A DNA stretch of 64,000 bases, taken from positions 62,001 to 126,000 of the forward strand of contig NZ_FNOK01000002.1 of assembly GCF_900106995.1 (NCBI RefSeq), in the 5' to 3' direction. The notes under the pieces were generated by a model. It searched no databases and was not told where the DNA came from. It worked only from the letters and a program-made list of their open reading frames with translations. Both the position numbers and the translations under genes were made by a program. Source of the stretch: Saccharopolyspora shandongensis (GTDB lineage Bacteria > Actinomycetota > Actinomycetes > Mycobacteriales > Pseudonocardiaceae). Shown here in pieces: positions 7,683 to 16,168 of this stretch; positions within the stretch are counted from its first letter, which is position 1; each line of letters starts with the position of its first letter.

Positions 7683-9236
7683 GTGACGTTGACGATCCAT
7701 CCCCGAAAGCCCGCGCAGTCAGCAGGAATCGCCCGGGAGCACCTGTTCTCGCTGGCGGTGCGACCGGTTCTGCTGATCGCCGCGGCCGTCGCGATCGCAT
7801 TGCTGATGGCCAGCCCGCGTTACGGCTACTTCGCCGACGAGCTCTACTTCATCGCGGCGGGGCACCACCTCTCCTGGGGCTACGCCGACCAACCGCCGCT
7901 GATCCCGCTGATAGCGTCCACTTTAGACGCGTTGTTCCCGGATTCGCTGGTGGCGCTGCGCGTTCCGCCGATGCTGGTCACCGCCGCCGGAGTCGTCGTG
8001 ACGGCGCTGATCGCGCGCGAACTGGGCGGCGACCGCCGCGCTCAGGTGCTCGCCGCCGGGGCGTGGGCGGTCACCGTCCAGTTCGCCAGCGCCGGGCACC
8101 TGCTCGCGACCTGGTCCTTCGATCCATTCCTGTGGACGGTGATCTGCTGGCTGGTGGTGCGCTGGACGCGCTGCCGTCGCGATCACCTGCTGCTGTGGGC
8201 AGGCGTGATCACCGCGGTCGCGCTGCAGGTCAAGTTCCTGATCCCGGTGTGGTGGCTCTGCGTCGGCATCGCCGCCCTCGCGGCCGGGCCGCGCGAGCTG
8301 CTGCGTCGCCCGATGCTCTGGTGCGGGGCGGGTTTCGCCGCGCTCACCATGGTTCCGACGCTGCTCTGGCAGCACGCCCACGGCTGGCCGCAGCTGGAAA
8401 TGCCCGCCGCGATCGCCGCCGAGAACTGGTACGGCTGGTTGTTCCTCCCGACGGCCGTCGCCTGCGCGGGCCTCGTCGGTGGGGCCGCGGTCTGCTACGG
8501 CTCGTGGCGGCTCCTGCGCTCCCCGAATCTGCGCCCGTACCGCTACCTGGGCTGGGCCGCCATCGGAACCACGGCGATCTTCCTCCTCGCGGACGGCCGC
8601 CCCTACTACGTCGCGGGCCTGTTCGGCCTGCTCTACGCCGTCGCCGCGGTGGAGGCGCCGAAGTTACGGCTCACCGGCGCGGCTTTCGCGGTCTCCGCTT
8701 GCCTCGCGCTGGCGACGCTGCCGGTGCTCCCGGCGTCGTCGATCCAGCGGTTCGACACGTTCGGCCGGGGCAGCATCGGCCGGCCGCAGCTGACCTCGGC
8801 CGTGGCCGACGCCTACCACCGCGCTCCCCCGCGGACCGCCGTCATCACCCACGACTACTGGTCGGCCGGCGCGCTGCACCACTACGGGAGCGCGGCCGGG
8901 ATTCCCGAGGCGTACAGCGGAAGCCGGGGCTTCTGGTACCTCGGCCGGCCGCCGGAGGACACCGAACAGGTGGTGTACCTGGGCGGCAACCGCGAATACC
9001 TGCTGCAGTTCTTCCGCGACGTCCGCCCGCTGACCACAGTGGACACTGGGCTCGGCACCTACTACGAGGGCACCACGATCTGGCTCGCCAGCGGCCCGCG
9101 ACGGCCATGGGCCGAGCTGTGGCCGCAGTTCCGGCGCATGGGCATCTTCGACGGCACCACCGGAAGCGGCACCGAACTGCCCGGCGCTCAGACGACCAGC
9201 GCGTTCACCGCGGCGACCGCGGCCGTGCCGTCGTAG
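7683..9236 (+). CDS. GT39/ArnT-type membrane glycosyltransferase
   Basis: Integral membrane glycosyltransferase of the dolichyl/polyprenyl-phosphate-sugar dependent class. The 517-residue product begins with a hydrophobic segment, then YFADELYFIAAGHHLSWGYA and DQPPL at ~40-65, the first extracytoplasmic loop with the catalytic Asp-Glu. About ten further hydrophobic segments follow to ~340, and the rest is a soluble periplasmic-type domain. Such enzymes move a sugar from a polyprenyl-phosphate carrier to a lipid, protein or wall polymer; the acceptor is unknown here. GTG start at 7683. The 3' end overlaps the converging MocR gene by 49 bases. Confidence 0.85.
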   Translation: MTLTIHPRKPAQSAGIAREHLFSLAVRPVLLIAAAVAIALLMASPRYGYFADELYFIAAGHHLSWGYADQPPLIPLIASTLDALFPDSLVALRVPPMLVTAAGVVVTALIARELGGDRRAQVLAAGAWAVTVQFASAGHLLATWSFDPFLWTVICWLVVRWTRCRRDHLLLWAGVITAVALQVKFLIPVWWLCVGIAALAAGPRELLRRPMLWCGAGFAALTMVPTLLWQHAHGWPQLEMPAAIAAENWYGWLFLPTAVACAGLVGGAAVCYGSWRLLRSPNLRPYRYLGWAAIGTTAIFLLADGRPYYVAGLFGLLYAVAAVEAPKLRLTGAAFAVSACLALATLPVLPASSIQRFDTFGRGSIGRPQLTSAVADAYHRAPPRTAVITHDYWSAGALHHYGSAAGIPEAYSGSRGFWYLGRPPEDTEQVVYLGGNREYLLQFFRDVRPLTTVDTGLGTYYEGTTIWLASGPRRPWAELWPQFRRMGIFDGTTGSGTELPGAQTTSAFTAATAAVPS

Positions 9237-10627
9237 GAACGCCACGCCTCCGCCATCCGCCGCACCGCCTCGGCGAGGTCGTCCGGCGGGTGGTGGAACG
9301 GGATGCGCAGGCAGCGCTCGCTGCGCCGCTGCGGATCCAGCGACTGGCCCGGCAGCACCGCGACGCCGAACCGCAGCGCGTGCTGGGCGAAGGCGCTGGC
9401 GTCGCCGTAGGGCAGCGTGGCCCAGAGCGTCTGCCCGCCCGCAGGCGTCCGGAACGCCCACGGCAGGTTCGCGTCGAGTTCGGCGCAGAGGCGGTCGCGC
9501 CGGGCGCGGAGCTCGGTGATCCGCCGCTCGCGCAGCTCGTCCAGCCGCGGCAGCAGCGCGGCGGCCAGCCACTGGTCCAGCACCGGGCCGCCGAGATCGT
9601 GCACCGCGCGGAGCCTCGCCAGCCTCGTGATCAGCGGCTCGGGCGCGCGCACCCAGCCGACCCGCAGGCCGCCCCAGACCAGCTTGCTCAGCGAGCCCAC
9701 GTTGATGACGGCCGTGCCGTCCAGCGGCTTCGGGGCCGCGCCGTCGAGGTCGAGCTCGGCCAGCACCTCGTCATCGATCAGCGGGACGCCGTGCCGCTCG
9801 CAGGTCTCCGCCAGCCGACGGCGCTGCAACGACGGCAGCAGTTCGCCGGTCGGGTTGTGGAAGGCGGAGATCACGTACGCCAAGGCCGGGCGATCCGCCA
9901 CCGCGCGCAGGTACTCGGCCAGGTCCAGCCCGTCGTCGGCGCGCACCGCACGGATCCGGGCGCCGGCCTCCTGCGACAGCTCGAACGCACCGGGATAGGT
10001 CGGGGCGGCGAGCAGCACCTCGTCGCCGGGCGCGACGAGCAGCCGGATCAGCAGCGAAAGGGCTTGCTGCGCCCCGTTCGTGACGAGGATCTGCTCAGCG
10101 CGCGTCGGCACGCCGCGCTGCGCGTAGCGGTCGGCGATCGCCTGGCGGAGCTCGGGAACGCCGGCCGGGTGGTAGCCCATGTCGGGGCCGATGGCGGCGA
10201 GCCGACCGGTCACCGCGGGCAGCAGCTCGGCGAGTTCCGGCGGCGGCACCAGCGGGCTCGCGCAGGTCAGCTGGATCGCGCCGTCCGCGGGTTCGAGCAG
10301 GTGCAGGTACATCGGGCCGACCGACTCGACGGCGGCGTTGCGGGCGGCGGTGAGCCATGCCGACGTGACCCGGGTTCCGCTGCCCTGGCGGCGTTCGAGC
10401 CGGCCCTCCTCACGGAGCGTCCGGTAGGCGGCCACGACGGTGTTGCGGCCGACCGCGAGCGCGTCGGCGAGCGCGCGATCGGGCGGCAGCACGGTGTCCG
10501 GCGGCAGGCTGCCGTCCTCGATCAGCTGCCGCAGCCGACCCGCGAGCAGCTCGTGCAGCGCGCCGCGCTGCGCGGACCAGCGGCCGAGCAATCCCACGAC
10601 GCGATCGAGCGAAATTGGTTCCATCAA
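9188..10627 (-). CDS. MocR-family (GntR-aminotransferase) transcriptional regulator
   Basis: Regulator made of an N-terminal GntR winged helix (residues ~20-90, LHELLAGRLRQLIEDGSLPP ... VGRNTVVAAYRTL) and a C-terminal fold-type I aminotransferase-like domain (~120-479). The PLP lysine lies in NVGSLSKLVWGGLRVGW, and the FHNPTGELLPSLQRRRL motif is also present. Length 479 residues, typical of MocR proteins. It is divergent from a PLP-dependent sulfur amino-acid enzyme, 60 bases apart, with an inverted repeat between them. MocR proteins usually control such a neighbour in response to a PLP-bound metabolite; the ligand is not evident. The 3' end overlaps the converging GT39 gene. Confidence 0.92.
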   Translation of the reverse strand: MMEPISLDRVVGLLGRWSAQRGALHELLAGRLRQLIEDGSLPPDTVLPPDRALADALAVGRNTVVAAYRTLREEGRLERRQGSGTRVTSAWLTAARNAAVESVGPMYLHLLEPADGAIQLTCASPLVPPPELAELLPAVTGRLAAIGPDMGYHPAGVPELRQAIADRYAQRGVPTRAEQILVTNGAQQALSLLIRLLVAPGDEVLLAAPTYPGAFELSQEAGARIRAVRADDGLDLAEYLRAVADRPALAYVISAFHNPTGELLPSLQRRRLAETCERHGVPLIDDEVLAELDLDGAAPKPLDGTAVINVGSLSKLVWGGLRVGWVRAPEPLITRLARLRAVHDLGGPVLDQWLAAALLPRLDELRERRITELRARRDRLCAELDANLPWAFRTPAGGQTLWATLPYGDASAFAQHALRFGVAVLPGQSLDPQRRSERCLRIPFHHPPDDLAEAVRRMAEAWRSYDGTAAVAAVNALVV

Positions 10628-10630
10628 GGG

Positions 10631-10650
10631 GCCAATCTATCGGGATTGGC
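10631..10650. promoter_or_regulatory. Inverted repeat between mocR-type gene and PLP enzyme
   Basis: GCCAATC, six bases, GATTGGC: a perfect 7-bp inverted repeat in the 60-base divergent gap. Likely operator for the MocR regulator acting on both promoters (inference from position). Confidence 0.55.
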
Positions 10651-10687
10651 GCTTCCCGCGGACCGCCGCGGCGGGAAACCTGGTTCC

Positions 10688-11848
10688 ATGACCCACTTGA
10701 ACACCCGCTGCGTCCACGTCAAGACACCGGAGGTCCCCGCGGGGCGGCCGCTGACCGCGCCGCTCTACCAGACCTCCGGCTTCGCCTTCACCGATCCCGC
10801 GGTCTTCGCCGACGGCATGGCGAACCCGGACGGCGCGCCGGTCTACTCGCGGATGGGCAACCCGACCGTGCGGGCGCTGGAGGACACCGTCGCCGAGCTG
10901 GAGGGCGGGCAGGCCGGCTTCGCGACCGGCTCCGGGATGGGCGCGATCAACTCGGTGCTGCTGACGCTGCTGAGCAGCGGCGATCACGTGATCGCCCAGC
11001 GCAGCCTCTACGGCGGCGCGTTCGCGTCCTTCGAGAACCTGGCGCACCGCTGGGGAATCGAGGTCAGCTACGTGTCGGGCCCGGCGGAGGCGCGGCAGGC
11101 GCTGCGGCCGAACACCAAGCTGCTCTACGCCGAGACGATCTCGAACCCGATGGTCGAGGTCGCCGACCTGCCCGGGATGTTCGCGGTGGGCCGCGAGGCG
11201 GGGTTGATCAACGTCGTGGACAACACCTTCGCCACCCCGCTGCTGTGCCGCCCGATCGAGCAAGGCGCGGACGTCGTCGTGCACTCGACGACGAAGTACC
11301 TCGGCGGCCACTCCGACGTGCTGGGCGGGGTCGCGGTGTTCGCGGACGCCGACCTGCACCGCGAGCTGTGGCCGGAGCTGGTGGAGATCGGCGCGTCGGC
11401 GGATCCCTTCGCGGCGTGGCTGACGCTGCGCGGCGTGCAGACGCTCGCGCTGCGGATGCGCCAGCACTGCGAGAGCGCCCAGTTCATCGCCGAACGGCTC
11501 GCCGAGCACCCGGCGGTGCGCGCCGTGCACTACCCGGGCCTGCCGTCGCACCCCGGCCACGAACTGGCGCGGAAGCTGCTGACAGGCAACGGCGGCGTGC
11601 TGACCTTCGACCTGGGCAGCAGGGCGGCCGGGCTGGCGTTCGTGCAGGCGATCCGGCTGGCATCGCTCGGCCCGTCGCTGGGCGGCGTCGAGACGCTGGC
11701 GCTGCACCCGGCCAGCACCTCGCACCGCCAGCTCACCGACGAGCAGCTGCGCGCGGTCGGCATCGGCGAAGGCGTCATCCGCGTCTCGATCGGCATCGAA
11801 GACCCGGACGACATCTGGGCCGACCTCGACCAGGCCCTCCCCGCGTGA
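10688..11848 (+). CDS. Cys/Met-metabolism PLP-dependent enzyme (methionine gamma-lyase / cystathionine gamma-synthase family)
   Basis: Fold-type I PLP enzyme of the trans-sulfuration family, 386 residues. Visible are the conserved N terminus (LTAPLYQTSGFAF), YSRMGNPTVRALEDTVAELE, the PLP-phosphate segment GSGMGAI, and the PLP lysine in HSTTKYLGGHSDVLGG at ~200. The C terminus has SLGGVETLALHPASTSH and RVSIGIEDPDDIWADL. Sequence alone does not separate methionine gamma-lyase, O-acetylhomoserine sulfhydrylase, cystathionine synthase or lyase. Divergent placement from a MocR regulator suggests controlled catabolism of a sulfur amino acid rather than housekeeping synthesis. Start ATG at 10688. 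Confidence 0.88.
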   Translation: MTHLNTRCVHVKTPEVPAGRPLTAPLYQTSGFAFTDPAVFADGMANPDGAPVYSRMGNPTVRALEDTVAELEGGQAGFATGSGMGAINSVLLTLLSSGDHVIAQRSLYGGAFASFENLAHRWGIEVSYVSGPAEARQALRPNTKLLYAETISNPMVEVADLPGMFAVGREAGLINVVDNTFATPLLCRPIEQGADVVVHSTTKYLGGHSDVLGGVAVFADADLHRELWPELVEIGASADPFAAWLTLRGVQTLALRMRQHCESAQFIAERLAEHPAVRAVHYPGLPSHPGHELARKLLTGNGGVLTFDLGSRAAGLAFVQAIRLASLGPSLGGVETLALHPASTSHRQLTDEQLRAVGIGEGVIRVSIGIEDPDDIWADLDQALPA

Positions 11849-11854
11849 GCGCAT

Positions 11855-11904
11855 GGGTCGTGAGTAGTCGTTGCGGCAAGAACCGCCGTTCCCACTCACG
11901 ACCC
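11855..11904. repeat. Inverted repeat after the PLP enzyme gene
   Basis: GGGTCGTGAGT (11855-11865) and ACTCACGACCC (11894-11904) form a perfect 11-bp stem around a 28-base loop, six bases behind the stop. It may serve as a terminator, though no T-run follows. Confidence 0.6.
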
Positions 11905-12028
11905 CCACCGGGCTACGGGCGGAAGTCGGCGGCGTGGTCCCGAGCCCATTCGGCGAAGCCCCGGGCCCGGCCGCTGACCGGCTCGGCCGTCGCGGCTGCG
12001 CATCATGATCATGGCGTTCCCGCCCAGA

Positions 12029-12733
12029 TCAGTTCGGCGCGTCCCTGAGCAGCACGGGGGTGTGGGACCGAACAGCGAGCCAGTCGCCGACCGGCGCGGA
12101 CACCCACCGAACCAGCGTCACGATGTCGTCGTGGATCTCAGCCGGGCTGCGCCGAATCGTCGTGCCGGGAATGCGGACCCCACCGACGATCGGCTCGCAG
12201 TGGGAGATCCTGTTGCGCAGGGCATAGACCCGATGCGCCACCGCATGCACCTCACTGCGGATTCCTGTCGAGTTCGGGAAGGCAAACCGCAAGGCCGGCC
12301 GCCACAGCGTCGCGTCGTAGTACCGACGCCGCCGGAACGGCTTCTTGCCGACGTAGCCGCCGGATTCAAGCAGGTGCACCCAGAACCCCATCGCCAGCTG
12401 CGCGACCAAGCGGCCGGACGGGCCGTCCTCGCTGCACCGCGCATCGGTCCATGCCTTGGCGATCGCGGCCTGGCCGCGATCGTCGAGCAGTTGCTCATCG
12501 GCCCACCAACGCGGGCCGTACCGCTCGGTGAGCTGGTCGTTCAGCGCGTTGCGCAGTACCACCTCGGCGACGCCGAGATCGCGGTGAAAGCTGGCGGCGA
12601 GCTCGCCGCCGAGCAGGTACAGGGAGATCGGCGGGACGCCCCACGCCGGGGCATGCCGGTGATAGGTGCCCAGCCGTTCGGCGCTCAGCAGCGGTTCGAG
12701 CTCATCCGGTGGTGGCGCAGTGTCATAGCCCAC
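12029..12733 (-). CDS. Abi-like protein with HEPN motif (putative abortive-infection RNase)
   Basis: 234-residue member of the Abi (AbiD/AbiF-like) family. Visible: N-terminal LSAERLGTYHRHA, the family segment RDLGVAEVVLRNALNDQLTE and RYGPRWW at ~55-80, and near residue 180 the HEPN motif R-x4-H in ALRNRISHCEP. HEPN proteins are metal-independent RNases, often toxins or anti-phage effectors; this role is inferred here. GTG start at 12733. There is no ribosome site, but a TAGAAC box ends six bases upstream, so the mRNA may be leaderless. It stands alone, with two palindromic operators ~80-135 bases upstream and a convergent flank. No antitoxin-like neighbour is seen. Confidence 0.85.
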   Translation of the reverse strand: MGYDTAPPPDELEPLLSAERLGTYHRHAPAWGVPPISLYLLGGELAASFHRDLGVAEVVLRNALNDQLTERYGPRWWADEQLLDDRGQAAIAKAWTDARCSEDGPSGRLVAQLAMGFWVHLLESGGYVGKKPFRRRRYYDATLWRPALRFAFPNSTGIRSEVHAVAHRVYALRNRISHCEPIVGGVRIPGTTIRRSPAEIHDDIVTLVRWVSAPVGDWLAVRSHTPVLLRDAPN

Positions 12734-12812
12734 TGCGGTGTTCTACCACCATGATCACCGGCCACCGAACGTGACCTTGAGCCGCGAGGAACGCCGGCGC
12801 GAGCAATTCAGC

Positions 12813-12829
12813 ACATCGCCAGGCGATGT
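12813..12829. promoter_or_regulatory. Palindromic operator candidate 1 (abi upstream region)
   Basis: ACATCGCCAGGCGATGT, an odd-centred perfect palindrome. Its ACATCG half-site is shared with the larger palindrome whose centre lies about 35 bases further on. Confidence 0.6.
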
Positions 12830-12844
12830 CGATATGCCCGATTC

Positions 12845-12868
12845 CACATCACATCGCGATGTGATGTG
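12845..12868. promoter_or_regulatory. 24-bp perfect palindrome, operator candidate 2
   Basis: Perfect palindrome centred between 12856 and 12857; each half contains CACATCACATCG or its complement. It covers the -35 area of a possible rightward promoter with -10 TATGGT at 12880-12885. It probably binds the same regulator as 12813-12829. No regulator gene is adjacent. Confidence 0.65.
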
Positions 12869-12897
12869 ACTTCCTGTGGTATGGTCGATCGCGAAGT

Positions 12898-12938
12898 CCC
12901 CCGGTTAGCCAGTACTTCGGTACGCGCCGGGGGTTTTT
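12898..12938 (+). terminator. Strong intrinsic terminator-like hairpin directly after a possible promoter
   Basis: CCCCCGG (12898-12904) pairs with CCGGGGG (12927-12933), with an inner GTAC-TTCG-GTAC hairpin, then five T at 12934-12938. A transcript starting near 12890 from the TATGGT box would be only ~45 bases long. No coding gene ends just upstream on this strand. Confidence 0.7.
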
Positions 12939-13107
12939 ATTTCCTGGCCAAGTTCGTCCGCCACCGGCGCTCGGCACGCGTCATCATGCATCTTCCCAGC
13001 ACCGCCGTGCGGCGAGGGGCTCGTTCCTCCCGAACGTTAGTGGAACTGTGGAGGCGAACACGGGGGCTGAACCGGCTGAATCAGAGCCAGCGTTACGCGA
13101 CGCGAAG

Positions 13108-13800
13108 TCAGCGCAGGGCTTCGGCGACCGCCTCGGCCGTCTCCAGCACCAGCGGCCCGATCTCCTCCGGCGCCAACGGCTGCAGGGCCACCACGCCGAC
13201 GCTGGCGCGCAGCCCCGGCACCCCACGCACCGGCGCGGCCACCGCGAACGCGCCCGGCTGCAGGTCGCCGCTGCTGGCGATCCACGCCGGCCCGCCCGGC
13301 GGCAGGTCCACGGCCCGCCCGGCCGCGCCGCGTTGCACCGGATGACGACTGCCGACCCGGTACGACACGTGGTAGCTGGTCCACGACGGCTCGACGACCG
13401 CCACGGCCTGCGCCTCGCTGCCGTCGGCCACGGTCAGGTGCACCGTCGCGCCGACCTTCTCCGCCAGCGCCCGCAAGGCGGGCAGCGATGCGATGCGCAA
13501 CTGCGGCAGCACCCGCCCGGCCAGCCACAGCACGCCGAGCCCGAGCCGCACCTTCGAACCCTCGCGGCGCACCAGGCCGCGGCTCTGCAACGGCCCGAGC
13601 AGCCGGTACACGGCCGCACGGCTGACGCCGACGGTCGCCGCCAGGTCGCTGATGGTGGGCGCTTCGCTTTCGGCGTCCGCCACGGCCTGCAGCAGGCTGA
13701 GCCCGCGATCGAGCGTCAGCGAGCTCTCCTTGGTGCCCGGCTGGGCTTCGCGTGGCAGGCCCATCGGGCCGCGGAGCGGCTCGGGGCTGGGTTGGGCCAT
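13108..13800 (-). CDS. IclR-family transcriptional regulator
   Basis: 230-residue IclR-type regulator. An N-terminal winged helix is at ~30-90 (LTLDRGLSLLQAVAD ... ISDLAATVGVSRAAVYRLLG), and a C-terminal effector domain at ~105-230 (GATVHLTVADGSEAQAVAVVE). It is the last gene of an operon, five bases after the fumarylacetoacetase stop, so it likely controls its own aromatic amino-acid catabolic genes. Ligand is unknown; homogentisate or another tyrosine-pathway intermediate would fit. Confidence 0.9.
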   Translation of the reverse strand: MAQPSPEPLRGPMGLPREAQPGTKESSLTLDRGLSLLQAVADAESEAPTISDLAATVGVSRAAVYRLLGPLQSRGLVRREGSKVRLGLGVLWLAGRVLPQLRIASLPALRALAEKVGATVHLTVADGSEAQAVAVVEPSWTSYHVSYRVGSRHPVQRGAAGRAVDLPPGGPAWIASSGDLQPGAFAVAAPVRGVPGLRASVGVVALQPLAPEEIGPLVLETAEAVAEALR

Positions 13801-13804
13801 CGCG

Positions 13805-15010
13805 TCACCTCCGAGCGGCGGCCAGCACCGTGCCGGTCACCTCGCCGAGCCCGATCACCGAACCGTCGGGCCCCGGCGCGCTGCCACTCAGTGTCACCCG
13901 GTCCCCGTCCTGGAGGAAGGTCCGCTGCTCGCCGTCCTGCAGTGTGATCGGCTCCGCTCCGCCCCAGGTCAGCTCCAGCAGGCAGCCCCGCTGGTCGGGC
14001 TCGGGCCCGGACACGGTCCCGGAGGCGAACAGGTCGCCGGGGCGCACCGGCGCGCCGTTCACCGTCATGTGCGCCAGCTGCTGCGCGGGCGACCAGCTCA
14101 TGTGCTCGAACCGCGGCGAGGCCAGCAGCGTCTCGTTGCAGCGCACCTCCAGCCGCAGGTCCAGCCCCCACGGCTCCTTCTCGACGAGGTAGGGCTGCAG
14201 CGCGTGCGCCGGCTCCGGAGTCGGCACCCTGGCCTGCTCGAAGGCCTCCAGCGGCGTGATCCACCCGGCGACGGAGGTGGCGAACGACTTGGCCAGGAAC
14301 GGTCCCAGCGGCTTGGACTCCCAGGCCTGGATGTCCCGCGCCGACCAGTCGTTGACCAGCGCCAGCCCGAACACGTGCTCGGCGAAGTCCGAAGTGGACA
14401 CCCGGTCGGCCGGTTCGCCGCCGCAGACGAACCCGACCTCCGCCTCGAAGTCCAGCCGCCGCGTCGGGCCGAACGCGGGCTGCAGGTCGCCGGCGGCCTT
14501 GCGCTGCCCGCTCGGGCGGTGGATGTCGGTGCCGGAGACGTACACGGTGCCCGCGCGGCCGTGGTAGGCCACCGGCAGGTGCGACCAGTTCTCCGGCAGC
14601 GGCTCGGCGGTGCGGCGGAAGATGCGGCTGACGTTCTCGGCGTGGTGCCGCGACGAGAAGAAGTCGACGTAGTCGGCGACCGCGAACGGCAGCACCAGGG
14701 TGTGCCAGTCGGTGCGCACCAGGCTCGCGCCCGCGGGCGCCCGATCGGCCGCGACGAGCTCGGTGAGCCGCTCCCGCAGCTCGCGCCAGCGGTCGCGGCC
14801 CGCGGCCAGCAGCGGATCGAGCGAGTCGCCGGAGACCAGCTCGGCGAGTCGAGGACCGAGTTCCCCGGCGATGCCGCGCAGCGGCAGCGCGTGCCGCCCG
14901 ACCCGCACCGCGATGACCGGGCCGCTGCCGGTCACCAGCACCCCGTAGGGCAGCGTCTGCGGGCCGAACGGCTTGTCCGGGGCGAACTCGGGGTCCTCGA
15001 TCCAGGTCAA
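13805..15010 (-). CDS. fahA: Fumarylacetoacetase
   Basis: Final enzyme of tyrosine/homogentisate breakdown, splitting fumarylacetoacetate to fumarate and acetoacetate. 401 residues, near the usual ~400-420. An N-terminal SH3-like domain is followed by the catalytic FAH fold with DYVDFFSSRHHAENVSRIFR, LPVAYHGRAGTVYVSGTDI, DFEAEVGFVCGG and LVNDWSARDIQAWESKPLGP, all family hallmarks. TTG start at 15010, overlapping the upstream gene's stop (TTGA). Cotranscribed with an unknown gene before it and an IclR regulator after it. Homogentisate dioxygenase is not in the window. Confidence 0.95.
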   Translation of the reverse strand: MTWIEDPEFAPDKPFGPQTLPYGVLVTGSGPVIAVRVGRHALPLRGIAGELGPRLAELVSGDSLDPLLAAGRDRWRELRERLTELVAADRAPAGASLVRTDWHTLVLPFAVADYVDFFSSRHHAENVSRIFRRTAEPLPENWSHLPVAYHGRAGTVYVSGTDIHRPSGQRKAAGDLQPAFGPTRRLDFEAEVGFVCGGEPADRVSTSDFAEHVFGLALVNDWSARDIQAWESKPLGPFLAKSFATSVAGWITPLEAFEQARVPTPEPAHALQPYLVEKEPWGLDLRLEVRCNETLLASPRFEHMSWSPAQQLAHMTVNGAPVRPGDLFASGTVSGPEPDQRGCLLELTWGGAEPITLQDGEQRTFLQDGDRVTLSGSAPGPDGSVIGLGEVTGTVLAAARR

Positions 15011-15882
15011 AGCAGCCCCAATCCTTCGAGTTCGGCGACGGGGTCCTGCAACGAGCACGAGCCGTAGGAGGCGAAGACGTCGCGCACCGCGTTGGCCGCG
15101 TCGTCGGACAGGGCGCGCGCCTCCTCGGCCAGCGCGGCGCCGTCGGTGCTGGCCAGCGCCGCCCGGACGTCCTTGCCGGACAACGAGCGCGCGGTGGCGA
15201 CGAGGACGTTGAGGAAGCCATGGTGGGTGAACCCGGTTTCCGGGTCGGTGCCGCGCACCGCGGCGTGCAGCCCGGTGGTGGCCTTGAACGGGACGTCGAG
15301 GGTGCCCGCCACCGCGAGGAAGTCGGTGACCACGTCGATGGACGGCACCGATTCGGCGGTCTGCCCGCCGCAGCGGAGCTTGGGCCAGCAGCCGTGCTCG
15401 GCGACCCGCCGGATGCCGTCCAGCCAGCCGTCGCCGCCGCGCCGCGGCTCGACGACCCGGATGATGTCCTCCGGCACGAACTCCGACACGCGCTCCAGCC
15501 AGATGTCGTCGACGTCGGACGGCGCGGGCATCTCGACCATCCGCAGCGCCAGCAGTTCCTGCCGGCCCTCGATGATCGACAGGGCCTTGGGCACGCCGCC
15601 GAGCCCGGTGTCGCACACCAGCGAGAGCGGCACCGGCGACGCCGGCTTCACCTTCGCCAGTTCGGTGATCAGCTCGGCCAACCGGGACGCCTTGCACAGC
15701 ATCGGCCCGAGCAGACCCGTGAACGCGCCGCCGCGCGCCTCCAGGTGGTCGGCCACCGCCTGCGGCACTGCGGCGGTCCCAGGCGGGAACAGCGCCGCAT
15801 CGTCAACCAGTCGGGCGAACAGGGGCGGGATGCCGCGCGGACCGGGCGCGCGAAGCTCAACAGCGCTTGACACGGCTGACAC
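15007..15882 (-). CDS. Conserved protein of unknown function, first gene of the fumarylacetoacetase operon
   Basis: I do not recognise the family. About 291 residues from the GTG at 15882; GTG 15873 and ATG 15909 are alternative in-frame starts. The protein looks soluble. Near the N terminus it has LVDDAALFPPGTAAVPQAVA, then FTGLLGPMLCKASRLAELI, WPKLRCGGQTAESVPSIDVV and KATTGLHAAVRGTDPETGF. The GGQ/KATTGLH pattern suggests a barrel-like enzyme, which is speculation. Its last bases overlap the fumarylacetoacetase start, so an accessory role in tyrosine or phenylacetate-type breakdown is likely. No other gene is close upstream. Confidence 0.8.
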   Translation of the reverse strand: MSAVSSAVELRAPGPRGIPPLFARLVDDAALFPPGTAAVPQAVADHLEARGGAFTGLLGPMLCKASRLAELITELAKVKPASPVPLSLVCDTGLGGVPKALSIIEGRQELLALRMVEMPAPSDVDDIWLERVSEFVPEDIIRVVEPRRGGDGWLDGIRRVAEHGCWPKLRCGGQTAESVPSIDVVTDFLAVAGTLDVPFKATTGLHAAVRGTDPETGFTHHGFLNVLVATARSLSGKDVRAALASTDGAALAEEARALSDDAANAVRDVFASYGSCSLQDPVAELEGLGLL

Positions 15883-16135
15883 GCTAATGCCGTACCGGCC
15901 AGTGAACAAAGGTGCCCGATAAACGGACGTCGGGCGGGGTCATGTATGCCTCCCTCGCCTGGTTTGGACATCATCATCCTCCCTGGTCCGACAGCGCTCG
16001 CACCGCCCCTGGGGGCACTACTCCGGTTGGCCCCCCACGGGGGCGTTCCAGCTGGTACTAAGAAGATGCGCGGGCAGTGGGGCCGCTTCGGCGACCGCGC
16101 GGAGCCCGATGAGGCGACTTCCCCACGCGACACAT

Positions 16136-16154
16136 TTTAGTTAGGCTTGCCTAA
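16136..16154. promoter_or_regulatory. Iron box (IdeR/DmdR-type operator)
   Basis: TTAGTTAGGCTTGCCTAA matches the IdeR/DmdR consensus TTAGGTTAGGCTAACCTAA at about 15 of 19 positions. It ends 14 bases before the start of the DUF2470 gene, so iron-loaded IdeR/DmdR should repress that gene. Confidence 0.75.
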
Positions 16155-16168
16155 GTTGGAGGTGAGCA

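Noticed and set aside
7511..10687. A reading frame of more than 1400 codons running from the repeat at 7508 into the PLP enzyme
   Set aside because: Only its last 386 codons are a known protein; the rest is antisense to MocR or out of frame with GT39, and Arg/Pro-rich in the way of shadow frames.
12898..12938. A riboswitch or 6C-type RNA
   Set aside because: Only one compact hairpin with a T-run is visible; there is no ligand-type core and no downstream gene on that strand.
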